DNA from: an uncultured candidate division Zixibacteria bacterium
Lineage (GTDB): Bacteria; Zixibacteria; MSB-5A5; SM1-73
Length of the DNA stretch: 64,000 nt
Assembly: GCA_903908285.1 (NCBI GenBank)
Contig: CAIVRH010000035.1
Location: 1-64,000, forward strand
Reading direction: 5' to 3'
A program made the translations under genes and the position numbers. This document shows positions 37,684 through 48,034 of this stretch, one piece after another. Under the pieces are notes generated by a model, which worked only from the letters and a program-made list of their open reading frames with translations, had not been told where the DNA came from and did no database searches. How positions within the stretch are numbered: position 1 is the first letter of the stretch; every line of letters begins with the position of its first letter.

Positions 37684-37962
37684 TTTCTTTTCCTTTTACA
37701 TCCTTATAATCAGATTACCAGCCCTGGTGATAAGTCCACTTGGGCTGGGCAAGGTGCCCAGCCTATGAACACCATAACAAACAGACGTGACCACACCACT
37801 TTTGGTTGCTGATAGTAGGTCTCACTATTTTCTCATATTACAATTTCATAAATACCAGGATTAAAGTCAATATAATTCTTTGTCTTCAAGAGTTAGAAAT
37901 TCTAGGAGCGAAGTGTTTATCCCGCGTTCACCCTTTTTATGTGGTTGATGGAGGTTAACCGC

Positions 37963-38751
37963 TTAAGTACACGTGCGCTTTCTGGTTATCTCATATAATA
38001 GGATTCCACCCGCTACTGCCGCATTCAGGGATTCGGCTTTACCATATATTGGTATATGAACCAACTCATCCGACAATGCCAGCAGATTTTCCCTTAATCC
38101 CTCAGCTTCGTTGCCAATCAGAATGCAAATATTTCCGGAATAATCAACGCTATCCAATCTCTTTCCTTTTCGAGCATCCGTACCCAGGATTTTGTAGTTT
38201 CTTTTCCTCAATTCCGGCAGCGTTTTTTCCAAATCCACTTCATCCCAGACCGGGAGGTGGAAGATCGATCCCATGGTGGAACGCACTACTTTGGGATTCA
38301 ATAATTCCACGGTATCATTGGAAAGTAACGCCCCATCGGCTCCAAATGCATCTGCGGTTCTGATCAAAGTTCCCACATTACCCGGGTCGCGGATACCATC
38401 GAGCGCCAGAATAAAATTGTTGCTTCTTTTCCATATTTCCTCTATCTGAATCTTTCTGATTCTTACCACGCACATTATCCCCGGGGGGGTCACCGTATCA
38501 GAGAGTTTTTGCAAATCATGGGTTTTCATCACAATCAGTTTTGCCTTGGATTTTTGAAGTTTTCCAAAAAAGGTTTTTTCCTTGATTTTATCCTCAAATG
38601 AGGTGGTTAGAAGAATAGATTCGACATCCCAGTCCGAATTCAGCGCTTCTTCACACAAACGCAGTCCTTCAAGCAGGAATTTTCCCTGTTGGCTGCGCCC
38701 CTTTTTGGTCTTCAATTTGAGCAGCTCTTTAAGCTTTTCTTTTGAAAGCAT
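37963..38751 (-). CDS. TrmH/SpoU-family RNA 2'-O-methyltransferase
   Basis: This is a 262-residue protein with an N-terminal L30e-like substrate-binding region and a SPOUT catalytic domain. The three family motifs are ALDGIRDPGNVGTLIRTADAFGA, ILIGNEAEGL and IPIYGKAESLNAAVA, which form the knotted SAM site. The RNA target (tRNA or 23S rRNA) cannot be decided from sequence. Confidence 0.93.
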   Translation of the reverse strand: MLSKEKLKELLKLKTKKGRSQQGKFLLEGLRLCEEALNSDWDVESILLTTSFEDKIKEKTFFGKLQKSKAKLIVMKTHDLQKLSDTVTPPGIMCVVRIRKIQIEEIWKRSNNFILALDGIRDPGNVGTLIRTADAFGADGALLSNDTVELLNPKVVRSTMGSIFHLPVWDEVDLEKTLPELRKRNYKILGTDARKGKRLDSVDYSGNICILIGNEAEGLRENLLALSDELVHIPIYGKAESLNAAVAGGILLYEITRKRTCT

Positions 38752-38863
38752 GATTTAGATTTTGCCCTCACCTAAGTCGAGTATTACTTCAGCTCATCTG
38801 ACTAATAATAGTATTTAGATCCATTCGATGATCCCTAAACAGGGGATTAGTTTTCAAAGTACT

Positions 38864-39862
38864 CTACTCGGTCAGCATCCTGATCTTCTTGCTTATTCTC
38901 TCCAAAGGATGGGTTGCCTTTTGTCTTTTCATCTTATTATAGTTTTTCATCCCACCTTCATATTCTTTCATCCATTCCCGTGCAAATTTACCCTCCTTAA
39001 TTTCCTTCAAGATGGTTTTCATTTCCTTTTTAGCTCGCGGACCGATGATTCTATTGCCAGTAATATATGCCCCAAACTCCGCCGTTTTGCTGATGCGGTC
39101 AAACATTCCCGCCAAGCCGTAAGATTTGATGGTGCTTACTATATAGTCAAGCTGGTGAACACATTCCAAGTAAGCATTTTCCGGTGGAAGTCCACCCTCC
39201 ACCAAAACATCATAGCCTGTTTTTAAAAGCTCGGAGAGCCCGCCGCAAAGCACCGCCTGTTCCCCGAAAAGATCCCCAATGGCTTCGTCTTCAAAAGTGG
39301 TCTCAAATACTCCGGCCCGGGTGCAGCCGATGGCTTTGGCATAAGCTAAAGCGGTATTTTTTGCTATTCCACTCCTGTTCTGATGTACGGCTATGAACGC
39401 GGGAACACCTTTTCCCCCAACGAAAAGCTCCCGCATCACTCTTCCCGGCGCATGCGGGGCTACCAGAATGACGTCTACAAACTCCGGAGGAACGACTAAT
39501 TGGAAATGGATGGAAAATCCGCAGGCGAAGACCAATGTTTTACCCGGGAGGAGATTCGGCATAACCTGCTTCCGGAAAATTACCTTATGTAAATGATCCG
39601 GAGCCAGCATGGCTATGATATCTCCGCGCTTTGCTGCCTCCCCGGTAGAATATACTTCAAAACCATCTTTTCGGGCAAGTTTAACATCTGAGTTTCCTTT
39701 GGGTAAACCGATAGCCACCTTAAGTCCTGAGTCCCTTAAATTCAATGCTTGCGCTCTTCCCTGATTTCCATAACCTATCAAAGATATAACCTTATGCCGG
39801 AGATATTTTAGGTCCGAATGTTTATCCAAGTATATTCGGAATGGTATGTTTTTTCTCATATT
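38864..39862 (-). CDS. ilvC: Ketol-acid reductoisomerase
   Basis: The preferred ATG is 39862 (MRKNIPFRIYLDKHSD; GAGGTG upstream), giving 332 residues, the length of class I KARI. The NAD(P)-binding GYGNQG lies near residue 30. The metal-binding acidic residues sit in the knotted C-terminal domain (FEDEAIGDLFGEQ, AYLECVHQL). It converts acetolactate to dihydroxyisovalerate in branched-chain amino acid synthesis. No other ilv gene is adjacent, so the operon is split. Confidence 0.95.
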   Translation of the reverse strand, partial: NMRKNIPFRIYLDKHSDLKYLRHKVISLIGYGNQGRAQALNLRDSGLKVAIGLPKGNSDVKLARKDGFEVYSTGEAAKRGDIIAMLAPDHLHKVIFRKQVMPNLLPGKTLVFACGFSIHFQLVVPPEFVDVILVAPHAPGRVMRELFVGGKGVPAFIAVHQNRSGIAKNTALAYAKAIGCTRAGVFETTFEDEAIGDLFGEQAVLCGGLSELLKTGYDVLVEGGLPPENAYLECVHQLDYIVSTIKSYGLAGMFDRISKTAEFGAYITGNRIIGPRAKKEMKTILKEIKEGKFAREWMKEYEGGMKNYNKMKRQKATHPLERISKKIRMLTE

Positions 39863-40116
39863 TCTTTGCACCTCTGTAATTTTATAAATAATATAAAGAA
39901 AATCGGGATCGGGGTCAAGGATCAAGAAGGTGAATATTCATTCCGGTATATTTCAGCTTAACCGGCTCTATCCATAAGCTGGCTTTGCCTCTGATTTATT
40001 TACTCGGAAAGACATATAATCCGCCTTATCTTGTGTCATCGTCTCGATCAAAGCTGTACTACCGGATAAAAGAACAGTCAAAATTCTTTAAGAAATATTT
40101 TTCGCTATGACGCAAT

Positions 40117-40144
40117 TTGACATAAACTCTGCGATATATACAAT
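40117..40144 (+). promoter_or_regulatory. Near-consensus sigma-70 promoter of candidate sRNA
   Basis: TTGACA (40117-40122), 16-bp spacer, TACAAT (40139-40144). It is about 460 bp before the kinase gene and directly before three hairpins. Confidence 0.6.
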
Positions 40145-40150
40145 GAAGCC

Positions 40151-40245
40151 AATGGGAAACCATCGGTTTCACAAGACACTCCAAGTGAGTGTTTTAATCA
40201 GCCAGCCTTTAAGGGGACGGGAGGTTGGCTGATTTATTTTGTGTC
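40151..40245 (+). ncRNA. Candidate small RNA with three hairpins and terminator
   Basis: Hairpin 1: GAAACC-ATC-GGTTTC (40156-40170). Hairpin 2: ACACTC...GAGTGT (40176-40192) followed by TTT. Hairpin 3: AATCAGCCAGCCT with AGGTTGGCTGATT (40196-40208/40222-40234, 13 pairs with one GU, 13-nt loop), followed by TATTTTGTGTCTTT, resembling a rho-independent terminator. No open frame of note lies inside. No known RNA family was recognised; a 5' leader of the kinase gene that terminates early is an alternative. Confidence 0.5.
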
Positions 40246-40609
40246 TTTCATACATCCCCGGAAAATGTAATTGGATAAAGGGGTATTCCCAAATCACTCT
40301 TCAACATTTTCTTCCGATAAACTTATCCGGCAAGTTTATCCTGGTAGATTCTCCACTTTAAGGCAATTTCAATCAAAAGTCCCCTTTGGGTAACTTTAAA
40401 CCCGATTAATTAGGTAGCCAGATAAATTGCAAGAATCGCTTGCATTCAAATGCTATTTATTTGACAATTCTCCTTATGCAGGTTATAATTCACTAAAGTA
40501 TAGCATTGGCAATATCAGATTCTATAAATGGAGAAGAACCATTCATTTTTCGTACAATAGTGATTCTCCATAATCGGTTTGATATGAAATTCATCCAAAG
40601 GAGTTGGAA

Positions 40610-43600
40610 ATGAAAACGCCGAATAAACCCGAGGCATCCAGTCAATCCACAAAATTGAAATGGGGCTTACCTGACAAACCTCAAATGATATTTCTTGCTT
40701 CGATTTTGGTTCTTTGCGCCATGATCTTGCTGAATGAGCTATTGGATTTTCCAGCTTTTCTTAGAGGAGCGAAAGCTAATCCCATTGATTGGTATAAGTT
40801 CGCTACCGAGATGTCTGCAATTATGTTAGTTACTCTTTCCGGTAGTGTGCTTCTAAGGAAAACAGAATCGAAACGCAAGCGGACGGAGGAGGAAGCGGTT
40901 CAGAATACCAAGAGTATAGAGTCGCTATCGAAAGTGTCGATGGGATTCTTGGAACTTCCGGCGGAGGAGGATATTTATCGGTTCATAGGGGAACAGCTTC
41001 GAGAACTGATAGAGAACCCTATTTATATCTTGGTAAACTCATTCGACCAAAAAACACGCACGATTCAAGCTCGTGCACTTTTAGCAGATGACCAGTACAT
41101 GCAGCTTGTTTCAAAAACAATCGGCACAGATTTGTTAGGGATGTCCTTCGTCGTGAGTGAGGAGGCATGGAACGGTCTTATCAGCGGCAAGCTGGTGCGT
41201 GTTCCCGGTGGCATCCATGAACTGTCATTTGGTAAAATGCCCAAAGCAGCTTGTGATGCATTAGAAAAACTTGCCGGAACAGGTAACATCCTCGTGATGG
41301 GCTTCAGCAAGAAAGGAGAGCTATATGGCAGTGCCACTATCATAATGCGAAAAGGATGTGAGTTAAAAAACTTGGACATCATAGAGACATTCTTGCGCCA
41401 GGCGGGAGTGGCATTACAGCGCAAACGGGCAGAGGATGAAATAAAGACTCTAAAACGACAAATGGAGTTCATCTTGGGCGTCACCAAGACGGGTCTGGAC
41501 ATCATCGATTCGGAGTTCAACATCCGGTATATCGACCCGGAATGGCAAAAGGTGTATGGAGATTCGACCGGTATCAAATGCCATGATTACTTCATGGGAC
41601 GGAGTGAGGTATGCCCCGGCTGCGGGATCATAAAGGCTTTGAAAACAAAGAAGGTAGCGGTTACCGAAGAAATATTGATCAAAGAAGACGATCGACCTAT
41701 ACAAGTTACTACCATACCCTACCAGGATGAACGGGGAGAATGGCTGGTAGCGGAAGTCAATGTCGACATCACCGGGCGCAAGCAAGTAGAAGAAGCGCTG
41801 CAGGAAAGCAATGAGATATTCAACAAGTTCATGGAAAACAGCCCGAATTATGTGTTTTTTAAAAATGACAAAATCCAAGCAATTCGATTGAGCAATAATT
41901 ATGAGAAAATGTTAGGGAAACCGATGCATGAATTGCTTGGCAAAACCATGGATGACCTATTTCCGTCTGACCTTGCAAAAAGTATAATTGCCGACGACCT
42001 GCGTGTCTTAAATGGAGGAGAGCAAGTAACGGTTGAAGAGGAATTAAACGGGAGGTTTTATACAACTATAAAATTCCCAATACTTATTAAAGGTAAACCT
42101 CGCTACCTTGCCGGTTACACGATTGACATTACCGAGCGCAAGCAGGTAGAAGAGGCACTAAGTTTGAGTGAGCAGAGACTGAAAAAAGCGCAAGCTATAG
42201 CTCATATCGGAAATTGGGACTGGAACATCAAAGAGAACAATCTGTCTTGGTCCGACGAACTATACCGGATCTACGGTGTAGACCGTCGATCCTTCGTACT
42301 CTCGTATGAATCAATCGAAAAGTTGATTCATCCGGATGACAGGGATTGGAACAACCGGCAGGTGAAAAAGCTGTTAGAGAGTGCCGAGTCAGGAGAGTAT
42401 TTTTTTCGAGTGGTGCGTCCGGATGGTGAGATCAGATACTTGAACCAGATCTTTGAAATCACTCGCGACCAGAAAGGCACGGTAATTCGGGCTTTTGGAA
42501 CCATCCAGGACATCACCGAGCGCAAGCGGGCGGAGGAGGAAGCCTTTCAGCATACTAAGAATTTAGAGTCCCTATCGAAAACATCCATGGGATTAATGGA
42601 ACTACCAGCGCAGGAGGATATTTATCGGTACATCGGGGAACAGCTTAGATATCTGATAGGGGATGCTATCTATATCCTGGTTAACTCATTCGACCAAAAA
42701 ACACGAACGATACAAGCTCGTACGCTTTTGGCAGATAGCCCGCATATGCAGCTTGTTTCAAAAACAATCGGCACAGATTTGTCAGGGATGTCTTTCGTCG
42801 TGAGTGAGGAGGCATGGAACGGTCTTACCAGCGGCAGGCTGGTGCGTGTTCCAGGTGGAATCTATGAACTGTCATTTGGTAAAATGCCCAAAGCGGCATG
42901 TGATGCATTAGAAAAGCTTGCCGGGACAGGTGACATTCTTGTGATGGGTTTTACCAAGAAAGAGGAATTATATGGGAGTGCCACTATCATAATGCGGGAA
43001 GGATGTGAGTTAAGAAACTCAGACATAGTCGAAACATTTATGCGCCAGGCAGGAGTTGCATTGCAGCGTAAGCGGGCGGAGGAGGCCTTACGAGAAAGTG
43101 AGGGACGGTTCCGGCAGCTCGCAGAAAACATAGATCAGGTATTTTGGCTCACGGATTGGGAGAATGATAAGCTGCTTTATGTTAATCCCAGCTACGAAAA
43201 GATGTTCGGTCGCTCATGCCAAAGCGCATACGAAGACCGGTTGAGCTGGTACCAGGCCATCCATCCGGACGACAGGGACCGGGTGAGGGAATTGCTGGTC
43301 AGGAATGCGCAAATGGGCCAGAGTACAGAAGTTGAATACCGGATCATGCGGGATGATGGGGAGGTGCGCTGGATTCTCGACCGCAACTACCCGATTCGCA
43401 ACCAGGAAGGTAAGGTTTACCGGATCGTGAGTATCGCAGATGACATCACCGATCGCAAGCAAGCGGAGCAAGCCCTTAAGGAAAATGAGGAGCGCCTGGA
43501 ATTAGTGTTGGAGGGAGCGGAACTCGGAACCTGGGATCAGAATATGAAAACTGGGGATGTTATCCGCAATCGACGGTGGGCGGAAATACTCGGTTACACT

Positions 43601-46600
43601 TTGGAGGAGATCGAGTCAAATTCAGATGCATGGAAAGCCCTGATCCATCCCGATGATCTACCCGTGGTCAACCAGATTGCTCGAGACCATGAGACTGGTC
43701 GTACACAGTTCTTTAAGTGCGAACATCGTATGAGGACGAAATTGGGTGAGTGGAAATGGATACTCAATTGCGGGAAAATCATCCAATGGGACAGCGATGG
43801 AACACCGGTTCGGGCGACGGGTACGCACGCAGACATCACCGAGCGGAAAAAAGCGGAGGAGGCACTGCGAGAAAGTCAGAAACGATTCCAAGCGCTGACA
43901 GAAACCACAAGTGACTTTGTTTGGGAAATGGACGTCAACGGTGTTTATACCTATTGCAGCCCGCAAATCCATGAGCTCTGGGGATACCAACCCGAGGATA
44001 TGATTGGAAGAACGCCGTTCGACCTTATGATGCCCGAAGATAGAGAGTATGCTATTGGGATGTTCCGTAACTTATCGGAGTCTCCGAGCTCGTTCAAAGG
44101 AATGGAAACCAGCAGCCGGGATAACACCGGCCGAATTGTTGTTCTGGAAACCAGTGGTGTTCCTTTTTTCGATATTGATGGCAGGCTGCGTGGCTACCGT
44201 GGAATTTCCCGCGACATCACCGAGCGCAAGCGGGCGGAAGAAGCACTTAGAGAAAGCGAAGAAAAATTCAGAACTCTGGCGGAATCAGCCCAATGTGGAA
44301 TAACTATAGTGCAGGGGGAAAAACCTATCTATAATAACCCGGCGGTTGCATCCTTTACCGGATACTCCAAAGAGGAGCTTGAATCTATGAGCTTTTGGGA
44401 TATGGTGCATCCGGATTTCAAAGACCTGGTTAGGAAAAGAGGTTTGGGCAGACATGACGAAGAGTCAGCTCCAGCTCATTATGAAATTCCTATTCTCACC
44501 AAGAATTCCGAAAAGCGCTGGATAGATATATCCGTAGGAACCTGCAATCTGAATGGAAAGCCATCGGTCATATCGACTGCTTTTGACATCACCGAGCGTA
44601 AGCGGGCGGAGAAGGCCTTGCGGGAGAGCGAGGAGAAATTCAGGCAATTATTCACCCGGATGCCAAGTGCAGTCGCGATCTATGCTGCCATAGATGATGG
44701 TGAGGATTTTATATTCAAAGATTTCAATACAGCCGCAGAAAATATCGAGCAGATCAAGAAAGCCGATCTTATCGGCAAACGCGTAACGCACATTTTCCCC
44801 AGCGTTAAAGACTTTGGCATCTTTGCCATCTTTCAACGTGTTTGGAGAACAGGACAGCCTGAGTTCTTCCCATCAGCAATATACCGCGATGAGCATGACC
44901 CCGGCACATGGCGCGAGAGCTGGGTATACAAACTGGCAAGTGGCGAGGTTGTCTCTATTTACCATGACATCACCCAACGCAAGCAGGCAGAGGAAGAAAT
45001 TTACAAGCTTAACCAGTATCTGCAAAGCATTATAGATAATGCCAACGTGTGGCTGGATGTTCTTGACGAAAAAGCCAACGTGGTGATCTGGAACAAAGCC
45101 GCGGAGGAAATCAGCGGATACAGAAGGGAAGAAGTGATGGGGCACGGCAGGATTTGGGAATGGCTTTATCCGAATAAGGAATTTCGCAATCAGATCACTG
45201 CCAAAGCTGCCGCTATTATCGAAAAAGGCGAGGAGGTAGAGGATTTCGAAACGACCATCCGATGTAAAGACGGCGAAATCAGAACTATCTCATGGAACTC
45301 GCGGAACTTGGTCGATGAGAAAGGTACACCCATCGGATCGATTGCCCTGGGACGCGATGTCACCGAGCGCAAGCAGGCGGAGAAAGCATTGAAACAAAGC
45401 GAGGAGAGATATCGCACGCTGTTTGATCGCTCCTTAGAATGTGTTTATATAAGTGATTTTGAAGGGAATTTCCTGGACGCAAACCCGGAGGCTTTAGAGT
45501 TGCTCGGTTATACAAAGGAAGATATACTCCACCTAAATTTCAGCGCACTATTAACCGATGCCCAGCTGCCTTTGGCAATGGAAATAATGAGTGAGGTAAA
45601 AAAGACCGGTTCTCAGGAAAAGTTGATCGAGTATCGACTTAAGGTTAAAGACGGAGGATTCGTTTATGTCGAGACTCAAGCTTCGGTTATCTATAGCGAA
45701 GATAAATCTTTCGGCATTTTGGGTATCGCCCGCGACATCACCGAGCGCAAGAAGGCGGAGGAGAAAATTAAGATATTTTCCGATGCTATTAATAGCGCCT
45801 TTGATTGCTTTACGCTGACTGACGAGAATGGAAATATTACTTATGCAAATGAATCCGCTATCAGGGCATTTGGATATACCCCTGAAGAATTCTTGAAGCT
45901 AAACATAACTGAGCTCGATGCCAATCCAGGGATTGCCAATAAAATTATGCAGGATTTAGCGGTGGAAGGAAAATGGAGTGGTGAAGTAATGAACATCAGA
46001 AAAAATAAGGAAATATTTCCTTGCATTTTATCTGCTTTTATTATCAAGGATGTTAAAGGCAACCCAAAAGGGACGATGGGCATTCTTAGAGACATCACCG
46101 CGCGCAAGAAGGCGGAGGAGAAACTGCGGGAGAGCGAGGAGAAACTGCGTCTCATGTTCAAGTCCGTGACCGATGGGATAACAGTTACGGATCTAAGCGG
46201 TATTATTACTGAGTGCAACGAACAAACTCTAAAGACTCATGGGTATCGGTCCAAAGATGAGATTCTGGGAAAGAGCGCCTTTGCGCTTATCGCTCCCAAA
46301 GAACATGAAAAAGCCATGGCAAATATGAAGAAGGTTCTTGGAGAGAGGGCAGCAATAAATACCGAATATACTTTACTAAGAACGGATGGCTCACAATTTT
46401 ACGGGGAGTTGAGTGTCAGTGGATTGACCGATGCTTCTGGTAATCTAAAAGGTGCTATCGCCATCACTCGCGACATCACCGAGCGTAAGCGGGTGGAGCA
46501 GGAGCTGAAAGATAGCTACGCGCGTCTCTCAACTATCTTTCACTCCAGCCCAATCTCTATCGCCATCACACGGCTACAGGACAGTCAGTTTGTGGATGTC

Positions 46601-47983
46601 AATGAAGCCTGGCAAAGGATCACGGGTTATAGCAAAGAGGAAGCCATCGGTCACACTCCGATCGAACTGGACACCTGGGTCGATCCCGCTCAACGCGACC
46701 AGTTGGTCAAGCAGCTTCAGAAGAGAGGGATGGTGCGGGATTTTGAATTCAAAACCCGGCACCGGTCCGGCACCATATCCGACCTGCTCTTGACAGCAGA
46801 CTTAATCACACTGGGAGGAGAATCCTACATGTTGAGTTTAGCTCACGACATCACCGAAAAGAAGAAGATGGAGGCTCAATTGATCCAGTCCGAGAGGCTG
46901 GCAGCAGTGGGGACATTGGCATACGGAATAGCCCATGAATTCAACAATATTCTGGCCGGTATTTTAGGGAATGCTGAATTGGGAACAATCAGCCATGAGC
47001 CGGATGAGGTGAAAGAATGTTTGGGGATCATTATGGAGAATTGCGATCGGGCGAAAAGCATCACCTACAATCTTTTGGCATTTTCCAGTCACCGGGAGGT
47101 GAGAAAAGAAAAAGCCCAGATTGCGAATGCGCTGGAGTCGGTAATTGGATTGGTGGAAAGAGAATTAGAAAAAAGGAATATCAACGTGGTGCGTAAGTTT
47201 AAAGCCGTGCCGGATATTTATTGCGACATCGGCGAGCTGTCCCAGGTGGCGCTTAATATGGTTACCAATGCCCGGGATGCCATGATGCCCAAAGGAGGAA
47301 CGCTGACGGTAGAAATAAGCAAGAATAAGGGTGATATTGAGATGATCTTTTCCGATACCGGTTGCGGAATACCAAACAGTATCAAGAGCAGGATTTTCGA
47401 GCCGTTCGTCACCACCAAAGGAGCTTTGGGACAGAGCGAAATACCGGGTACGGGTTTGGGTCTGTTTTTATCTTACGGGATCATCAACCGATACGGCGGG
47501 AAAATCGAAGTGGAGAGCAAAGTGGGCGCAGGCAGCAAATTCACCATCAAGATTCCCATATCCGCCAATCAAACCCCGCTGTTTCTGGCGGTAGAAGAGA
47601 GAAAATCGGCAGCCGTTCCCGAAAATCTTAGGATTCTTCTGGTGGATGACGAAAAACCGATCCTAAATTCCATAAAGAGTTTTTTGATAACAAAAGGACA
47701 TTCGGTAGTAACCACAACCAGCGGGAAAAAGGGACTTTGGCTCTTTGGGAATAAAGCTTTCGATCTGGTACTTTCCGATATCACCATGCCCGATATGGAT
47801 GGTTTTAAGCTGATATCTCGAATCAAGAGTATCGATAAGCAGGTTAAGCTCATTGCGCTGACCGGACACTTGGAGGAAGAAAAGCTAAAATCCGCCCAAA
47901 AAGCGGGAGCGGATCAGATTCTGGTAAAGCCATTTAAGAACGAGGATTTGTATAAAGCCATAGGCCAGGTGTTTGCAATTTGA
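40610..47983 (+). CDS. Giant hybrid histidine kinase with ~13 PAS domains
   Basis: ATG 40610 (AAAGGAG upstream) is preferred to the in-frame TTG two codons before, giving 2457 residues. Two membrane segments lie in residues ~25-85. A GAF-like domain (~100-270) is followed by three PAS, a second nearly identical GAF-like domain (~640-825) and ten PAS, most ending in a DITERK-type linker. HisKA has His2109 (AHEFNN), then HATPase and a C-terminal receiver with Asp2390 (SDITMP). It probably integrates several signals at the membrane. The ~375-bp spaced linkers suggest growth by internal duplication. No partner regulator is adjacent. Confidence 0.95.
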   Translation: MKTPNKPEASSQSTKLKWGLPDKPQMIFLASILVLCAMILLNELLDFPAFLRGAKANPIDWYKFATEMSAIMLVTLSGSVLLRKTESKRKRTEEEAVQNTKSIESLSKVSMGFLELPAEEDIYRFIGEQLRELIENPIYILVNSFDQKTRTIQARALLADDQYMQLVSKTIGTDLLGMSFVVSEEAWNGLISGKLVRVPGGIHELSFGKMPKAACDALEKLAGTGNILVMGFSKKGELYGSATIIMRKGCELKNLDIIETFLRQAGVALQRKRAEDEIKTLKRQMEFILGVTKTGLDIIDSEFNIRYIDPEWQKVYGDSTGIKCHDYFMGRSEVCPGCGIIKALKTKKVAVTEEILIKEDDRPIQVTTIPYQDERGEWLVAEVNVDITGRKQVEEALQESNEIFNKFMENSPNYVFFKNDKIQAIRLSNNYEKMLGKPMHELLGKTMDDLFPSDLAKSIIADDLRVLNGGEQVTVEEELNGRFYTTIKFPILIKGKPRYLAGYTIDITERKQVEEALSLSEQRLKKAQAIAHIGNWDWNIKENNLSWSDELYRIYGVDRRSFVLSYESIEKLIHPDDRDWNNRQVKKLLESAESGEYFFRVVRPDGEIRYLNQIFEITRDQKGTVIRAFGTIQDITERKRAEEEAFQHTKNLESLSKTSMGLMELPAQEDIYRYIGEQLRYLIGDAIYILVNSFDQKTRTIQARTLLADSPHMQLVSKTIGTDLSGMSFVVSEEAWNGLTSGRLVRVPGGIYELSFGKMPKAACDALEKLAGTGDILVMGFTKKEELYGSATIIMREGCELRNSDIVETFMRQAGVALQRKRAEEALRESEGRFRQLAENIDQVFWLTDWENDKLLYVNPSYEKMFGRSCQSAYEDRLSWYQAIHPDDRDRVRELLVRNAQMGQSTEVEYRIMRDDGEVRWILDRNYPIRNQEGKVYRIVSIADDITDRKQAEQALKENEERLELVLEGAELGTWDQNMKTGDVIRNRRWAEILGYTLEEIESNSDAWKALIHPDDLPVVNQIARDHETGRTQFFKCEHRMRTKLGEWKWILNCGKIIQWDSDGTPVRATGTHADITERKKAEEALRESQKRFQALTETTSDFVWEMDVNGVYTYCSPQIHELWGYQPEDMIGRTPFDLMMPEDREYAIGMFRNLSESPSSFKGMETSSRDNTGRIVVLETSGVPFFDIDGRLRGYRGISRDITERKRAEEALRESEEKFRTLAESAQCGITIVQGEKPIYNNPAVASFTGYSKEELESMSFWDMVHPDFKDLVRKRGLGRHDEESAPAHYEIPILTKNSEKRWIDISVGTCNLNGKPSVISTAFDITERKRAEKALRESEEKFRQLFTRMPSAVAIYAAIDDGEDFIFKDFNTAAENIEQIKKADLIGKRVTHIFPSVKDFGIFAIFQRVWRTGQPEFFPSAIYRDEHDPGTWRESWVYKLASGEVVSIYHDITQRKQAEEEIYKLNQYLQSIIDNANVWLDVLDEKANVVIWNKAAEEISGYRREEVMGHGRIWEWLYPNKEFRNQITAKAAAIIEKGEEVEDFETTIRCKDGEIRTISWNSRNLVDEKGTPIGSIALGRDVTERKQAEKALKQSEERYRTLFDRSLECVYISDFEGNFLDANPEALELLGYTKEDILHLNFSALLTDAQLPLAMEIMSEVKKTGSQEKLIEYRLKVKDGGFVYVETQASVIYSEDKSFGILGIARDITERKKAEEKIKIFSDAINSAFDCFTLTDENGNITYANESAIRAFGYTPEEFLKLNITELDANPGIANKIMQDLAVEGKWSGEVMNIRKNKEIFPCILSAFIIKDVKGNPKGTMGILRDITARKKAEEKLRESEEKLRLMFKSVTDGITVTDLSGIITECNEQTLKTHGYRSKDEILGKSAFALIAPKEHEKAMANMKKVLGERAAINTEYTLLRTDGSQFYGELSVSGLTDASGNLKGAIAITRDITERKRVEQELKDSYARLSTIFHSSPISIAITRLQDSQFVDVNEAWQRITGYSKEEAIGHTPIELDTWVDPAQRDQLVKQLQKRGMVRDFEFKTRHRSGTISDLLLTADLITLGGESYMLSLAHDITEKKKMEAQLIQSERLAAVGTLAYGIAHEFNNILAGILGNAELGTISHEPDEVKECLGIIMENCDRAKSITYNLLAFSSHREVRKEKAQIANALESVIGLVERELEKRNINVVRKFKAVPDIYCDIGELSQVALNMVTNARDAMMPKGGTLTVEISKNKGDIEMIFSDTGCGIPNSIKSRIFEPFVTTKGALGQSEIPGTGLGLFLSYGIINRYGGKIEVESKVGAGSKFTIKIPISANQTPLFLAVEERKSAAVPENLRILLVDDEKPILNSIKSFLITKGHSVVTTTSGKKGLWLFGNKAFDLVLSDITMPDMDGFKLISRIKSIDKQVKLIALTGHLEEEKLKSAQKAGADQILVKPFKNEDLYKAIGQVFAI

Positions 47984-48034
47984 TCTTACCCACCCAACCC
48001 GGTACCACTTTATCCTAAGAGGAGCAGAAAAAAA

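Larger units (their letters stand above)
39863..40609. other. Long divergent intergenic region
   Basis: About 750 bp between ilvC (minus) and the giant kinase (plus). It contains a candidate small RNA at about 40150-40245 with its own promoter. The remainder is AT-rich and no other feature is recognised. Confidence 0.6.

Noticed and set aside
41765-46870. Repeated DNA in the giant kinase as a CRISPR or tandem-repeat array
   Set aside because: The ~30-bp repeats are in-frame PAS linkers (DITERK) within an uninterrupted coding region, spaced ~360-390 bp.
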